A stretch of DNA of 64,000 nt from CAWJLS01 sp963843755 (GCA_963843755.1 CAWJLS010000002.1:62001-126000); one strand, 5' to 3'; shown: positions 55,597-64,000, numbered from the stretch's first letter. The notes: generated from the sequence alone by a model not told the origin. Translations and numbers: made by a program.

Positions 55597-56864
55597 GCGC
55601 GGCCGGCTCGACGGGCCACGACCGGATCGGCGTCGACGTGCGCCAGATGTCGTTGCCCGCAGGGCACCCGCTCGCCAAGCTCTCGATCGTCTCCGCCGTG
55701 GTCGGCGCCGTCGCCCTGGCCGCGGCCTGGGCCCTGGGCGGCCCCCGGTTCTACTCGTCGTACCTGACCGCCTACCTGTTCTTCCTGACGCTGGCCCTGG
55801 GCGGGCTGGTCTTCGTCCTGCTCCAGTTCGTCACCCGTGCCGGCTGGAGCGTCGCCGTCCGCCGCCTGGCCGAGCACGTCATGGGGACGCTGCCGCTCTT
55901 CCTGGTCCTGTTCGTGCCGGTGCTCGTCGGCCTCGGCAAGCTCTACTCCTGGGCCGCGCCGCTCTCCGAAGGGGCGGCCGGACAGGTCGGTGGAGAGATG
56001 GCGGAGGGCATGCACGGCGCGCTGACCGGCAGCAAGGCGTTCTGGCTCCAGCCCGGCTTCTTCGTCGGGCGCGCGGCGGTCTACCTGCTGGTCTGGAGTG
56101 CCCTCGGCTGGTGGTTCCGCCGCGAGTCGATCGGTCAGGACCGGCAGCCGGACCCCGGGGTGACCCGCAAGCTCCAGATCGCCTCCGCCCCCGGCCTCGT
56201 GCTCTTCGGCGTCACCGTCACCCTGGCCTCGTTCGACTGGGTGATGTCCCTCGATCCTCACTGGTACTCGACGATCTTCGGGGTCTACCTCTTCGCCGGC
56301 GCGGTGGTCGGCATCCTGGCCCTGGTGGTGCTCCTGGCGGTGGCGCTCGATCGCCGCCGCGGGCCGCTCGCCGGCATCGTCACGCCGGAGCACTACCACG
56401 ACCTGGGCAAGCTCCTGTTCGGCTTCGTCGTCTTCTGGGCCTACATCGCCTACTCCCAGTTCATGCTGATCTGGTACGGCAATTTGCCCGAGGAGACGAC
56501 CTGGTACCGCCACCGGCTGGTCGACGGCTGGACCCCGGTGAGCATCGCCGTGGCGGTGGGATGCTTCGTGATCCCGTTCTTCTTCCTGCTCGGCCGCGAC
56601 GTCAAGCGCCACCGGCTGACGCTCTCGGCGGCGGCGCTCTGGCTGCTGGTCTTCCACTACGTGGACCTCTACTGGCTGGTGATGCCTTCGGCCCTGGTGG
56701 CCGGGGCCAGCCCCGGGTTCGCTCCTCACTGGCTCGACCTGCTCACCCTGGTGGCGGTCGGGGGGCTGTTCACCGGGGTTCTCGGACGCCTGATGGCCGG
56801 GCCGGCGCTGGTCCCGGTGGCCGATCCGCGGCTGGCGGAGTCGTTGTCGTTCGAAAACATGTAG
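55593..56864 (+). CDS. actF2: ActF-like membrane subunit (second copy)
   Basis: A 423-residue NrfD-like protein with about ten helices, matching ActF through LASFDWVMSLDPHWYSTIFG, YSQFMLIWYGNLPEETTWYR and FHYVDLYWLVMPSAL. It has an extra loop of about 30 residues (SEGAAGQVGGEMAEGMHGAL). It completes an ActC-D-F membrane trio with the actE position empty: in the first cluster actE lies between actD and actF, here the two genes overlap directly. Confidence 0.91.
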   Translation: MSAAGSTGHDRIGVDVRQMSLPAGHPLAKLSIVSAVVGAVALAAAWALGGPRFYSSYLTAYLFFLTLALGGLVFVLLQFVTRAGWSVAVRRLAEHVMGTLPLFLVLFVPVLVGLGKLYSWAAPLSEGAAGQVGGEMAEGMHGALTGSKAFWLQPGFFVGRAAVYLLVWSALGWWFRRESIGQDRQPDPGVTRKLQIASAPGLVLFGVTVTLASFDWVMSLDPHWYSTIFGVYLFAGAVVGILALVVLLAVALDRRRGPLAGIVTPEHYHDLGKLLFGFVVFWAYIAYSQFMLIWYGNLPEETTWYRHRLVDGWTPVSIAVAVGCFVIPFFFLLGRDVKRHRLTLSAAALWLLVFHYVDLYWLVMPSALVAGASPGFAPHWLDLLTLVAVGGLFTGVLGRLMAGPALVPVADPRLAESLSFENM

Positions 56865-56898
56865 CGATGGATCGTTGCAGAGGAAAGGAGTGTCATCG

Positions 56899-57804
56899 AT
56901 GAGAGGTTCGTGCAGTCCGTACAAGGACAGAGTCTCCCACCGGCACCTCTTCGGCGGGCTCGGAACGTTGTCGGCCGGTCTCTTCCTCCTCGTCTTCCTG
57001 GCCGCGGGCTGTGGCGGCGGAGGGGGCGAGAAACCGATGGCCGAGGGGGGCGACCAGGCGTCCCAGGGCGGTGAGGCCGCCCCGGCCGGTGGCGAGCAGA
57101 TGGCCGAGGTCCCGCAGGACCCGGAAGCCGGCACCGACGCGATCAAGGCGCTGCAGAAAGGCTCCGCGACGCTGACCGGCACGGTCACCTACGTCGGCAA
57201 GGTGCCGACCCTGCCGCCGATCGACATGAACGCGGACCCGGTGTGCGCCAGCAAGCACGACGGCCCGGTACCGAACGAAGCCCTGGTGCTGGGTGACGGC
57301 AACACACTGGCCAACATCTTCGTCCAGGTGAAGGACTCTTTCGCCCAGGGCGACTACCCGGCACCGTCGACGCCGGTGGTGATCGACCAGCGGGGCTGCC
57401 TCTACCACCCCCACGTGCTCGGCATGCTGGCCGGCCAGTCGCTCCAGTTCTGGAACTCCGACGGCATCCTTCACAACGTCCATGGGACCCCCGAGAAGAA
57501 CCGGGAGTTCAACCTCGGCATGCCGGGCACGCTGCACGACAAGTCGCAGACCCTCAACACGCCGGAAGAGTTCGTCCACGTCAAGTGCGACGTCCATCCC
57601 TGGATGAAGGCGTACGTGGCGGTGATGACCCACCCCTACTTCGACGTCACCGGCACGGACGGCCACTACTCGATCAAGGTGCCGCCGGGGACCTACACGG
57701 TCGAGGCCTGGCACGAGAAGCTCGGCACCAAGGCCCAGGAGGTGACCGTGGGCGACGGGGAGACGGCGACCGTCGACTTCCAGCTCGAGGTGCCGAAGGG
57801 GTAG
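56899..57804 (+). CDS. cupredoxin lipoprotein with carboxypeptidase-regulatory-like C-terminus
   Basis: A 301-residue periplasmic lipoprotein (signal ends LAAGC, Cys about 38; then a Gly/Glu linker to 90). The middle domain is cupredoxin-like with type 1 copper ligands: His192 (ILHNVHG), Cys230, His233 and Met236 (KCDVHPWM). Residues about 250-301 (GHYSIKVPPGTYTVEAWHEK) resemble a carboxypeptidase regulatory-like beta domain. AAGGAG precedes the ATG by nine bases. Between actF2 and coxA2, it is the likely electron carrier of this cluster, in the role of the missing cytochromes (inference). Confidence 0.82.
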   Translation: MRGSCSPYKDRVSHRHLFGGLGTLSAGLFLLVFLAAGCGGGGGEKPMAEGGDQASQGGEAAPAGGEQMAEVPQDPEAGTDAIKALQKGSATLTGTVTYVGKVPTLPPIDMNADPVCASKHDGPVPNEALVLGDGNTLANIFVQVKDSFAQGDYPAPSTPVVIDQRGCLYHPHVLGMLAGQSLQFWNSDGILHNVHGTPEKNREFNLGMPGTLHDKSQTLNTPEEFVHVKCDVHPWMKAYVAVMTHPYFDVTGTDGHYSIKVPPGTYTVEAWHEKLGTKAQEVTVGDGETATVDFQLEVPKG

Positions 57805-57810
57805 AGATCG

Positions 57811-57880
57811 ACTGGATCGCCCCACCAACCCCTCGATCCCCTTCCCGCCCTCACGGGGGAAAGGGGACGCCCCCGCCCCT
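57811..57880 (+). repeat. structured dispersed repeat, copy B
   Basis: Starting ACTGGATCGCCCC six bases after the cupredoxin stop, this unit aligns with the minus-strand copy at 16080-16011 with only a few substitutions and one-base indels. Its hairpin is GATCCCCTTCCC pairing with GGGGGAAAGGGGA. Both copies sit 3' of a respiratory gene in the sense orientation. Confidence 0.7.
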
Positions 57881-58001
57881 GGAGGTCGGAGGGCTCTCGA
57901 CGGGTCGAGGCGGGAATTGACTAGGAGTCTGTGAGGCGGTGCTGGGCGAGCGCGTGCCCGGCACGCCACCGCAGCGGGACCGACAGCGGAGGGCCAGCGA
58001 C

Positions 58002-59843
58002 ATGGTGCAGGTGGAAACACACGATCAGGTGCCCCAGCACGCCGCGGAGGGCCACGGGGGTCACGGGGAGGACTCGAGCTTCTGGCGCAAGTACGTCTTC
58101 TCCGTCGACCACAAGGTGATCGGCATCCAGTACACGATCACCGGCTTCCTCTTCCTCCTCTTCGGCTTCTGCCTGATGCTCCTGATGCGCTGGGAGCTCG
58201 CCCACCCGGGCCAAGCGCTGCCGGTGATCGGCGGCCTGCTCGGCGACAGCCGCATGCCCGGCGGGGTGATGCTGCCGGAGTTCTACAACCAGCTCGGCGC
58301 CATGCACGGCACGATCATGGTCTTCCTCGGCGTGGTGCCGCTCGCCTTCGGCGGCTTCGGCAACTACGTCGTGCCGCTCCAGATCGGCGCCCCGGACATG
58401 GCCTTCCCGCGGCTCAACATGGCGAGCTACTGGGTCTACTTCGTCGGCGGCATCATCATGCTGACGAGCTTCTTCGTCCCCGGTGGCGCGGCCCAGTCCG
58501 GCTGGACCTCCTACCCGCCGCTGGCGGTGATCAACCCGACCGGCCAGACGGTCTGGCTGCTCGGCATGGTCTTCCTGATCACCTCGTCGCTGCTCGGCTC
58601 GGTCAACTTCATCACCACCATCGTCCAGCTCCGCGCCCCGGGGCTGACCTGGATGCGGCTGCCGTTCTTCGTCTGGAGCCAGCTCGTCACCGCCTTCCTG
58701 CTGCTGCTGGCCTTCCCGCCGCTCGAGGCGGCGTCGGTGATGCAGCTCATGGACCGTCTCGCCGGGACCAGCTTCTTCCTGCCCAGCGGCCTGGTGGTCG
58801 GCGGCGCGGTGCTCGACCAGGTGACCGGCGGCGGCAGCCCGATCCTCTGGCAGCACCTGTTCTGGTTCCTGGCCCACCCGGAGGTCTACGTGCTGATCCT
58901 GCCGGCCCTGGGGATCGTCGCCGAGGTGGTGGCCAACAACACCCGCAAGCCGCTCTGGGGCTACAAGTCGATGGTCTACTCGGTGCTCGCCATCGGCTTC
59001 CTGTCGTTCATCGTCTGGGCCCACCACATGTTCCTGACCGGCATGGGCACGGTGATGAACACCTTCTTCCAGACCACGACGATGATCATCTCGATCCCGT
59101 CGGTGGTCATCCTGACCTGCCTGGTGCTGTCGCTGTGGGGCGCGTCGATCCGCTTCTCGGTGCCGATGGTCTTCGCGCTGGCCTTCCTGCCGATGTTCGG
59201 CATCGGCGGGCTGACCGGCCTGCCGCTGGGGCTGTCGGCGGCGGACATCCAGCTCCACGACACCTACTACGTCATCGGCCACTTCCACTACGTGGTGGCG
59301 CCGGGGACCATCTTCGCCCTGTTCGCGGGCATCTACTACTGGTTCCCCAAGGCCACCGGCCGCAAGATGAGCACCTGGCTGGGGCATCTCCACTTCTGGC
59401 CCAGCTTCGTGTGCATGAACCTGATCTTCTTCCCGATGTTCATCCAGGGGCTCCACGGCATGCAGCGCCGCCTGTGGGACGGCGGCGCGAGCTACGAGCA
59501 CGCCCAGAGCACGCTCTACCTGCACGAGCTGATCATGGTGGCGGCCTGGACCATGGCGCTCTTCCAGATCCCGTTCCTGGTCAACTTCTTCTGGAGCATG
59601 TTCAAGGGGAAGAAGGTGGGCGACAACCCGTGGCACGCCACGACCATCGAGTGGCAGGCGCCGTCGCCGCCGCCCCACGGCAACTTCGTCCACGCCCTGG
59701 CGGTTCACCGCGGGCCGTACGAGTACAGCGTCCCCGGAGCGGCCGAGGACTTCACCCCCCAGACCGCGCCGGCCGGCGCCGACGGTCCAGAGGGCCCGGC
59801 GGGCCCGGCCGGCGCGTCCCCGGACCCGGTGCCGGCGGAGTAG
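58002..59843 (+). CDS. coxA2: cytochrome c oxidase subunit I (A1-type)
   Basis: A 613-residue subunit I with twelve helices. Helix VI reads AHPEVYVLILP: the His-Tyr pair (292, 296) and Glu294 mark an A1-type D-channel enzyme, unlike the A2-type CoxA at 27714-29369. WAHHMF gives the CuB His pair, and HDTYYVIGHFHYVV the heme ligands. ATG 58002 has GGAGG 10 bases upstream. A His-rich start (1-25) and a Pro/Ala/Gly-rich tail after about 585 are extra. Confidence 0.95.
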   Translation: MVQVETHDQVPQHAAEGHGGHGEDSSFWRKYVFSVDHKVIGIQYTITGFLFLLFGFCLMLLMRWELAHPGQALPVIGGLLGDSRMPGGVMLPEFYNQLGAMHGTIMVFLGVVPLAFGGFGNYVVPLQIGAPDMAFPRLNMASYWVYFVGGIIMLTSFFVPGGAAQSGWTSYPPLAVINPTGQTVWLLGMVFLITSSLLGSVNFITTIVQLRAPGLTWMRLPFFVWSQLVTAFLLLLAFPPLEAASVMQLMDRLAGTSFFLPSGLVVGGAVLDQVTGGGSPILWQHLFWFLAHPEVYVLILPALGIVAEVVANNTRKPLWGYKSMVYSVLAIGFLSFIVWAHHMFLTGMGTVMNTFFQTTTMIISIPSVVILTCLVLSLWGASIRFSVPMVFALAFLPMFGIGGLTGLPLGLSAADIQLHDTYYVIGHFHYVVAPGTIFALFAGIYYWFPKATGRKMSTWLGHLHFWPSFVCMNLIFFPMFIQGLHGMQRRLWDGGASYEHAQSTLYLHELIMVAAWTMALFQIPFLVNFFWSMFKGKKVGDNPWHATTIEWQAPSPPPHGNFVHALAVHRGPYEYSVPGAAEDFTPQTAPAGADGPEGPAGPAGASPDPVPAE

Positions 59844-59852
59844 GGAGGAGCG

Positions 59853-60449
59853 ATGTCGAGTGTGATCCCGTACACCGTGGAAATCAGGCCGGACACCGGT
59901 CTCAACAACGTCAAGATCGGCATCTGGCTGTTCCTGGCCTCGGAGGTGATGCTGTTCGGCGCCCTGTTCGCGAGCTACATCCTGCTGCGCGTGGGGGCGA
60001 CGACCTGGCCGCGCGGCGACGAGTTCCTGGACGTCCCCCTGGCGACCGTCAACACCCTGGTGCTGATCAGCTCCTCGGTGACCATGGTGATGTCGTGGGC
60101 GTCGCTGATGAGGAAGCAGTTCGGGCGCTTCCGCCTGTTCATGGGCGGCACGGTGCTGCTGGGCTTCGTCTTCCTCTGCATCAAGTACGTCGAGTACACG
60201 ACCAAGTTCCACCACCACCTGTTCCCGTCGACCAACACCTTCCTGGCGATCTACTTCACGCTCACCGGGCTCCACGCGCTGCACGTCATCGGCGGAATGG
60301 CGGTGAACTCCTATCTCTGGGTTTCGGGGGGCAAGATGTGGAAGCAGCACCCGGAACAGTTCACCAACCGGGTGGAGGCGGCCGGCCTGTTCTGGCACTT
60401 CGTCGACCTGGTCTGGATCTTCCTGTTCCCGGTGCTCTACCTGCTGTGA
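59853..60449 (+). CDS. coxC2: cytochrome c oxidase subunit III (second oxidase)
   Basis: A 198-residue subunit III with five helices: GIWLFLASEVMLFGALFASY, TVNTLVLISSSVTMVMSWAS, YFTLTGLHALHVIGGMAVNS and FWHFVDLVWIFLFPVLYLL. It is shorter than CoxC of the first cluster. GGGAGGAG precedes ATG 59853. Confidence 0.92.
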   Translation: MSSVIPYTVEIRPDTGLNNVKIGIWLFLASEVMLFGALFASYILLRVGATTWPRGDEFLDVPLATVNTLVLISSSVTMVMSWASLMRKQFGRFRLFMGGTVLLGFVFLCIKYVEYTTKFHHHLFPSTNTFLAIYFTLTGLHALHVIGGMAVNSYLWVSGGKMWKQHPEQFTNRVEAAGLFWHFVDLVWIFLFPVLYLL

Positions 60450-60459
60450 GGTGCAGACG

Positions 60460-60759
60460 ATGAACGAACACCACGTCGACGTCGACAAGCACGTCCGGAT
60501 CTACATCACGGTCTTCGTGGCCCTGATGGCCCTGACCCTGATCACGGTCGGCGTCTCCCGCCTCCACCTGTCGGTCGGGCCGGCGATCTTCCTCGCCCTG
60601 CTGATCGCCTCGGTCAAGGGCTCGCTCGTGGCGTGCTACTTCATGCACCTGATCTCGGAGAAGAAGTTGATTTTCACGGTGCTGGTGATCACCGTGATCT
60701 TCTTCGTCGCCGTGCTCTTCGGGCCGGTGCTCACCACCCTCGACCGCGTGAGCCTCTAG
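60460..60759 (+). CDS. coxD2: cytochrome c oxidase subunit IV (second oxidase)
   Basis: A 99-residue, three-helix COX4-type protein; SVKGSLVACYFMHLISEKKL is the hallmark. ATG 60460 is preferred to GTG 60451 because GAGGTG lies seven bases before the ATG. Confidence 0.88.
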   Translation: MNEHHVDVDKHVRIYITVFVALMALTLITVGVSRLHLSVGPAIFLALLIASVKGSLVACYFMHLISEKKLIFTVLVITVIFFVAVLFGPVLTTLDRVSL

Positions 60760-60763
60760 GACC

Positions 60764-60970
60764 ATGTCACTCAAGGCGTTCCACATCGTGTTCGTGACGC
60801 TGTCGACCCTGCTGGCGGTCTGGTTCAGCACCTGGTCGTTCGGCCAGCACCGGGGCGGCGCCGGCGCGCTCTACCTCGTGCTCGGCATCTGTGGAGCGGT
60901 CCTGGTGGTGGCGCTGATCGTCTACGGGGTCTGGTTTCTCAAGAAGATGAAGGACGTGAGGCTGCGATGA
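60764..60970 (+). CDS. small two-helix membrane protein in the oxidase cluster
   Basis: A 68-residue protein, hydrophobic at about 7-24 and 36-58, with WFSTWSFGQHRGG between and a basic end (LKKMKDVRLR). It lies between coxD2 and the next small gene, with an ATGA overlap downstream. No family is recognised; its position suggests an oxidase accessory subunit or assembly factor. Confidence 0.7.
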   Translation: MSLKAFHIVFVTLSTLLAVWFSTWSFGQHRGGAGALYLVLGICGAVLVVALIVYGVWFLKKMKDVRLR

Positions 60971-61311
60971 AGACAGAGACGATGACGTTCGCCCGACGCA
61001 GTCGGAGCCGCTCTCGCCGAGCCCTCCGGGCCCTCCAGGCCCTGGTATCCGGGCGGGCTGTGCTCTTCGCCCTGGTGATCCTGGCGCTGGTCGTCGCAAG
61101 CGCCGGCCCGGCCCTCGCCTGCCCGGTCTGCTACGGCAACGCCGAAGGGCAGATGATCGACGGCGCCAAGGCCTCGGTCGCCTTCATGGGGGTGCTGGTC
61201 TACGCCCTGATGGGCGGTGGCGTGGCCATGGTCGTGGTCACCCGGCGCCGGGCGGCCCGTGGGCACGGCGACCCCGCCCCCCCGGCGAACGATCCGCGAG
61301 AGGAGGATTGA
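60967..61311 (+). CDS. small exported membrane protein with CPVC motif
   Basis: A 114-residue protein: Arg-rich start, a hydrophobic signal-like segment (about 30-50), then ALACPVCYGNAEGQMIDGAK and a membrane helix (about 70-90) with a polar Pro-rich tail. The CxxC just outside the membrane suggests thiol or metal handling, for example copper for the CuA site of coxB2 encoded next (inference). It starts on the previous stop (ATGA), and coxB2 follows after four bases. Confidence 0.7.
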   Translation: MKTETMTFARRSRSRSRRALRALQALVSGRAVLFALVILALVVASAGPALACPVCYGNAEGQMIDGAKASVAFMGVLVYALMGGGVAMVVVTRRRAARGHGDPAPPANDPREED

Positions 61312-61315
61312 GACG

Positions 61316-62119
61316 ATGCACGAGCTCCTCGGTCTCCCCCAGATCGCGTCGGCCCACGGTGCCGCCATCGACCACCTGGTGGGCTACGTCCACTGGCTGA
61401 TGTTCCTGATCTTCATCCCGTGGCTGCTGTTCTTCGGCTTCGTGCTCTTCCGCTTTCGCCGCAAGCGCAACCCGAGGGCGGACTACACCGGCGTCAAGTC
61501 CCACGCGTCGAGCTGGGCCGAAGGCGCCGTCGCCCTGGCCGAAGCGGTGCTCCTGGTCGGCTTCTCGATCCCGCTCTGGTACCAGCGCGTCGAAGCCTTC
61601 CCGTCCCAGGACCAGGCGCTCGAAGTGCGGGTGGTCGGCCAGCAGTTCGCCTGGAACGTCCACTACCCGGGCCCGGACGGGGTCTTCGGCAAGAGCTCGC
61701 CCGACCTGGTCGACGAGCAGAGCAATCCCCTGGGGATCGACCGCTCCGACCCGGCGGCCAAGGACGACATCACGACGATCAACCAGCTCCACCTGCCGGT
61801 CGACACGCCGGTGATCATCCACCTGTCGTCGAAGGACGTCATCCACAGCTTCATGCTCAACGAGTTCCGGGTCAAACAAGACGTGATTCCGGGGGTCGAG
61901 ATCCCGGCCCACTTCATCCCCACCGTCACCACCGCCGAGATGCGCGAGCGCCTGGGCGAGCCGGACTTCCAGTACGAGATCGCCTGCGCCCAGCTCTGCG
62001 GCCTCGGCCACTACCGCATGCGCGGCTTCGTCACCATCGACACCAAGGAAGAGTTCGAGCAGTGGTTGGCGTCGAAAGCGCCGGCGCCCGAGTCCGAGGG
62101 CGGAGACTTCTGGAACTGA
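61316..62119 (+). CDS. coxB2: cytochrome c oxidase subunit II without heme c (second oxidase)
   Basis: A 267-residue subunit II: two helices (about 25-48, 70-90) and a CuA domain with CAQLCGLGHYRM; the usual Glu of CxExC is Gln here. SSKDVIHSFMLNEFRVKQD carries the first CuA His. There is no cytochrome c domain, so an external donor such as the cupredoxin lipoprotein or a soluble cytochrome is needed. It is unusually placed last in the oxidase gene order. Confidence 0.93.
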   Translation: MHELLGLPQIASAHGAAIDHLVGYVHWLMFLIFIPWLLFFGFVLFRFRRKRNPRADYTGVKSHASSWAEGAVALAEAVLLVGFSIPLWYQRVEAFPSQDQALEVRVVGQQFAWNVHYPGPDGVFGKSSPDLVDEQSNPLGIDRSDPAAKDDITTINQLHLPVDTPVIIHLSSKDVIHSFMLNEFRVKQDVIPGVEIPAHFIPTVTTAEMRERLGEPDFQYEIACAQLCGLGHYRMRGFVTIDTKEEFEQWLASKAPAPESEGGDFWN

Positions 62120-62138
62120 GACGATTGGAACGAGGACG

Positions 62139-63470
62139 ATGACCACCAAGGCACGCGAGATCGAGGCGCTGGTCGTCGGCGCGGGCCCGGTCGGCATGCT
62201 CGCCGCCCTGGCCCTGGCCGAACGGGGCGTCGCGGTCGAAATCGTCGACGAGGAGTGGCGGGCGACCTCCCGCAGCTACGCCCTGGCGCTCCATGCCGGC
62301 ACCCTGGAGCGGCTCGACCGGATGGAGTCGGGCGACGGCCTGGTCGATCAGCTCCTCGCCCGCGGCCACCGGGTCGACCGGATCGCCTTCTACGACGGAG
62401 CCCAGGGGCGGGAGCCGCGGGCGACCGTCGACCTGGGGGCGCTCGGTGGCAACCACCCGTTCGTCCTCGTCCTGCCCCAGAAGGACCTCGAAGACCTGCT
62501 CGAAGAGCGCCTCGAGCGCCACGGCGTCCGCGTGCGCTGGAACCACCGCCTGGCCGACCTCCAGGTGGGCGAAGGCGACGAGCGCTCCCGCGCCGTCGTC
62601 GAGCACCTGGGCAAAGAGTCGACCGGCTACAGCGTCGCGACCACGGTCTGGGTGGTGGAGAAGACCCTCGAGCTCGCGCCCCGCTACGTCGTCGGCGCCG
62701 ACGGCCACCGCTCCCGCGTGCGCCGCGCCCTCGGCGTCGAGTTCCCGGAGCTCGGCGCACCGGCGCTCTACGCCGTCTTCGAGCTCGGCTCGAGCGCCGG
62801 TCCGGCCGAAGAGGTGCGGGTGGTCCTGGGCTCAGACAGCGGCGACCCGCCGGCGGACACCCGCGGCCCTGGCGGCGCTGGCCGCTCCGACGTCCTCTGG
62901 CCCCTCGGCCCCGACCGCCGGCGCTGGAGCTTCCAGGTCCAGCCCGCCGCCCTCGAGCGCGAAGACCGCAAGCGCCCGGACAAGAGCCGCCTCGCCGTCC
63001 AGGTCGGCCGCCACAGCTACCCCTACCTCTCCCGCGAAAGCATGGAAGCCCTGATCGCCGAGCGCGCCCCCTGGTTCGAAGGCCCCCTCGGCGACCTCGC
63101 CTGGTCCGTCGCCGTCCAGTTCGAGCGCCGCCTCGCCGCCGAGCTCGGCCGCGACGGCGTCTGGCTCGCCGGCGACGCCGCCCACCTCGGCCCGCCCATC
63201 GGCGTCCACAGCATGAACGCCGGCCTCGCCGAAGCCCTCGAGCTGGCCCAAGGCATCGCCTCCGGCGCGCCCGACACCCTCGAGCCCTACGGCATCGCCG
63301 TCCGCGCCGCCTGGCGCCAGCTCCTCGACCTCACCAAAGGCAAAGGCGTCGAAGCCACCCCCGGCGCCGACCCCTGGGTCGCCCAGCACGCCGGGCGTAT
63401 CCTCGCCAGCCTGCCGGCGGCGGGAGACCACCGGAAGAGGTTGGCGGAGCAGTTGGGGCTGCGGGTGTAG
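62139..63470 (+). CDS. FAD-dependent aromatic-ring monooxygenase-like protein
   Basis: A 443-residue flavoprotein of the p-hydroxybenzoate hydroxylase/UbiH fold: ALVVGAGPVGMLAALALA (9-26), VVGADGHRSRVRRALG (the DG motif) and VWLAGDAAHLGPPIGVHSMN (the GD motif). It lies 19 bases after coxB2 and probably shares the transcript. The second half uses almost only C-ending codons. The substrate is unknown; quinone or aromatic hydroxylation is possible. Confidence 0.88.
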   Translation: MTTKAREIEALVVGAGPVGMLAALALAERGVAVEIVDEEWRATSRSYALALHAGTLERLDRMESGDGLVDQLLARGHRVDRIAFYDGAQGREPRATVDLGALGGNHPFVLVLPQKDLEDLLEERLERHGVRVRWNHRLADLQVGEGDERSRAVVEHLGKESTGYSVATTVWVVEKTLELAPRYVVGADGHRSRVRRALGVEFPELGAPALYAVFELGSSAGPAEEVRVVLGSDSGDPPADTRGPGGAGRSDVLWPLGPDRRRWSFQVQPAALEREDRKRPDKSRLAVQVGRHSYPYLSRESMEALIAERAPWFEGPLGDLAWSVAVQFERRLAAELGRDGVWLAGDAAHLGPPIGVHSMNAGLAEALELAQGIASGAPDTLEPYGIAVRAAWRQLLDLTKGKGVEATPGADPWVAQHAGRILASLPAAGDHRKRLAEQLGLRV

Positions 63471-63595
63471 AGGCAGCAACCCCGGCCCACATGATCGGCG
63501 GAGGGGGAGGCGGGCCAAGGCCGGCCACTTCAGGAAGAAAGCGGGATGCTCAGAGCGAGCGCGGGCGGCATCCTCTGAAGGTTCCTCGGTCCCGT

Positions 63596-63901
63596 TCAGA
63601 ACCAGAGATGCCGGTCGAGCGCAGTCTTGCTCTCCGCCAACCGGCCGGGCGGAAGCTGCCCGATGCGCTCTCCGATGCGCTCACGGGAGACGGTCCGGAT
63701 CTGCTCACAGAGCGCCTTGCTGGTTCGGGGAAGGCCACCTTCATCGGTCGGGGTACGGACCCGAAATGGTAGATCCTGCCAGCCGTTGAGGAGATCGGGT
63801 CCACGGTGACCGTTGGGCTCGAGCGGTTGGCGAGCGCGTCTTGCCAAGCTCCGAGTCGAAGACCGGGCCGACGATGACGGTGAGCTCGTTCCCCTGGTCT
63901 G
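63596..63901 (-). pseudogene. decayed MazF/PemK-like toxin
   Basis: The C-terminal part is clear in one frame, ending at 63596: LPFRVRTPTDEGGLPRTSKA, LCEQIRTVSRERIGERIGQL, PPGRLAESKTALDRHLWF. This is the end of a MazF-like toxin. Upstream, a MazF-like start (ELTVIVGPVFDSELGKTR) is in a different frame, and only about 100 bases separate the antitoxin stop from the conserved part, too few for the missing 50 or so residues. Deletion plus frameshift is the simplest reading. Confidence 0.5.
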
Positions 63902-64000
63902 TCAGGGGCCCTCGGCTTCGTTCCACGCGGGATCGAGCGAGGGGTTCTCGGCTTCCGATCGGTAGCCTTCCTCCAACGCCTGTGCCAAGCGGGCGGTCCT
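63902..64000 (-). CDS. C-terminus of a toxin-antitoxin antitoxin (cut by window edge)
   Basis: The frame is open from 64000 to TGA 63904-63902, encoding 32 residues: RTARLAQALEEGYRSEAE then NPSLDPAWNEAEGP. The acidic, Leu/Ala-rich helix followed by a SLDPAW-type end is typical of antitoxins paired with MazF-like toxins, and a MazF-like remnant follows immediately. Confidence 0.55.
   Translation of the reverse strand, partial: RTARLAQALEEGYRSEAENPSLDPAWNEAEGP

Noticed and set aside
57921..60488. A minus-strand open frame antisense to coxA2 and coxC2
   Set aside because: The Glu/His/Gln/Arg-rich translation is the reverse complement of membrane-protein codons, which also keeps other antisense frames open here.

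Overview
The window is very GC-rich bacterial DNA from a diderm, and most likely from an Acidobacteriota chromosome (inference). The points behind that are an LptD outer-membrane LPS-assembly protein, LPS-type nucleotide-sugar genes, a PadR regulator paired with a large FtsX/MacB-like permease of the kind known as an acidobacterial duplicated orphan permease, and a complete alternative complex III (ACIII) cluster fused to a caa3 oxidase. No rRNA, tRNA, CRISPR array, phage or insertion sequence was seen. Long open frames antisense to real genes are common because of the GC content and were left out.

Layout. 1-4.05 kb (minus): a membrane-anchored pseudokinase cut by the window edge, mltG, ruvX and a TPR protein. 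4.36-12.8 kb (plus): thiolase, lptD, then nucleotide-sugar genes (rmlA long form, rmlD, a Gmd/Rmd-type pair) and a DUF1232 protein. 12.8-13.46 kb: non-coding, with long inverted repeats. 13.46-17.1 kb (minus): ctaB, an ABC-2 exporter and a SCO1 lipoprotein, probably serving oxidase assembly. 17.3-31.4 kb (plus): a 14-kb respiratory operon, actABCDEF, a small membrane protein, a second SCO protein, coxBACD of an A2-type caa3 oxidase, an HD hydrolase and a DUF420 protein. 31.4-34.0 kb (minus): proB-proA behind a promoter, a possible leader peptide and an attenuator-like terminator. 34.1-39.7 kb (minus): a secreted endonuclease I with duplicated lamin-tail domains, and the PadR/permease pair. 39.9-48.9 kb: hypothetical membrane and outer-membrane proteins, a DksA-type zinc-finger protein, an FG-GAP/ASPIC protein, a methyltransferase and a secreted alpha/beta hydrolase behind a strong promoter with a palindromic operator. 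48.96-49.72 kb (minus): a VapBC-type toxin-antitoxin pair whose antitoxin is frameshifted. 49.8-53.4 kb (plus): hemQ-hemH-hemY, the coproporphyrin-dependent end of heme synthesis. 53.5-63.5 kb (plus): a second respiratory cluster with only actC, actD and actF paralogs, a blue-copper lipoprotein, an A1-type oxidase (coxA, C, D, B with two small membrane proteins) and an FAD monooxygenase. 63.6-64 kb (minus): a decayed MazF-like toxin and the C-terminus of its antitoxin.

How it fits together. The theme is aerobic respiration: two heme-copper oxidases of different proton-channel type, a full and a reduced ACIII module, heme O synthesis (ctaB), copper delivery (two SCO proteins) and heme synthesis (hemQ/H/Y). 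The most unusual items are the reduced ActC-D-F/blue-copper/A1-oxidase cluster, the proBA leader with mutually exclusive RNA helices, a structured repeat present at two distant sites, and the frameshifted antitoxin.
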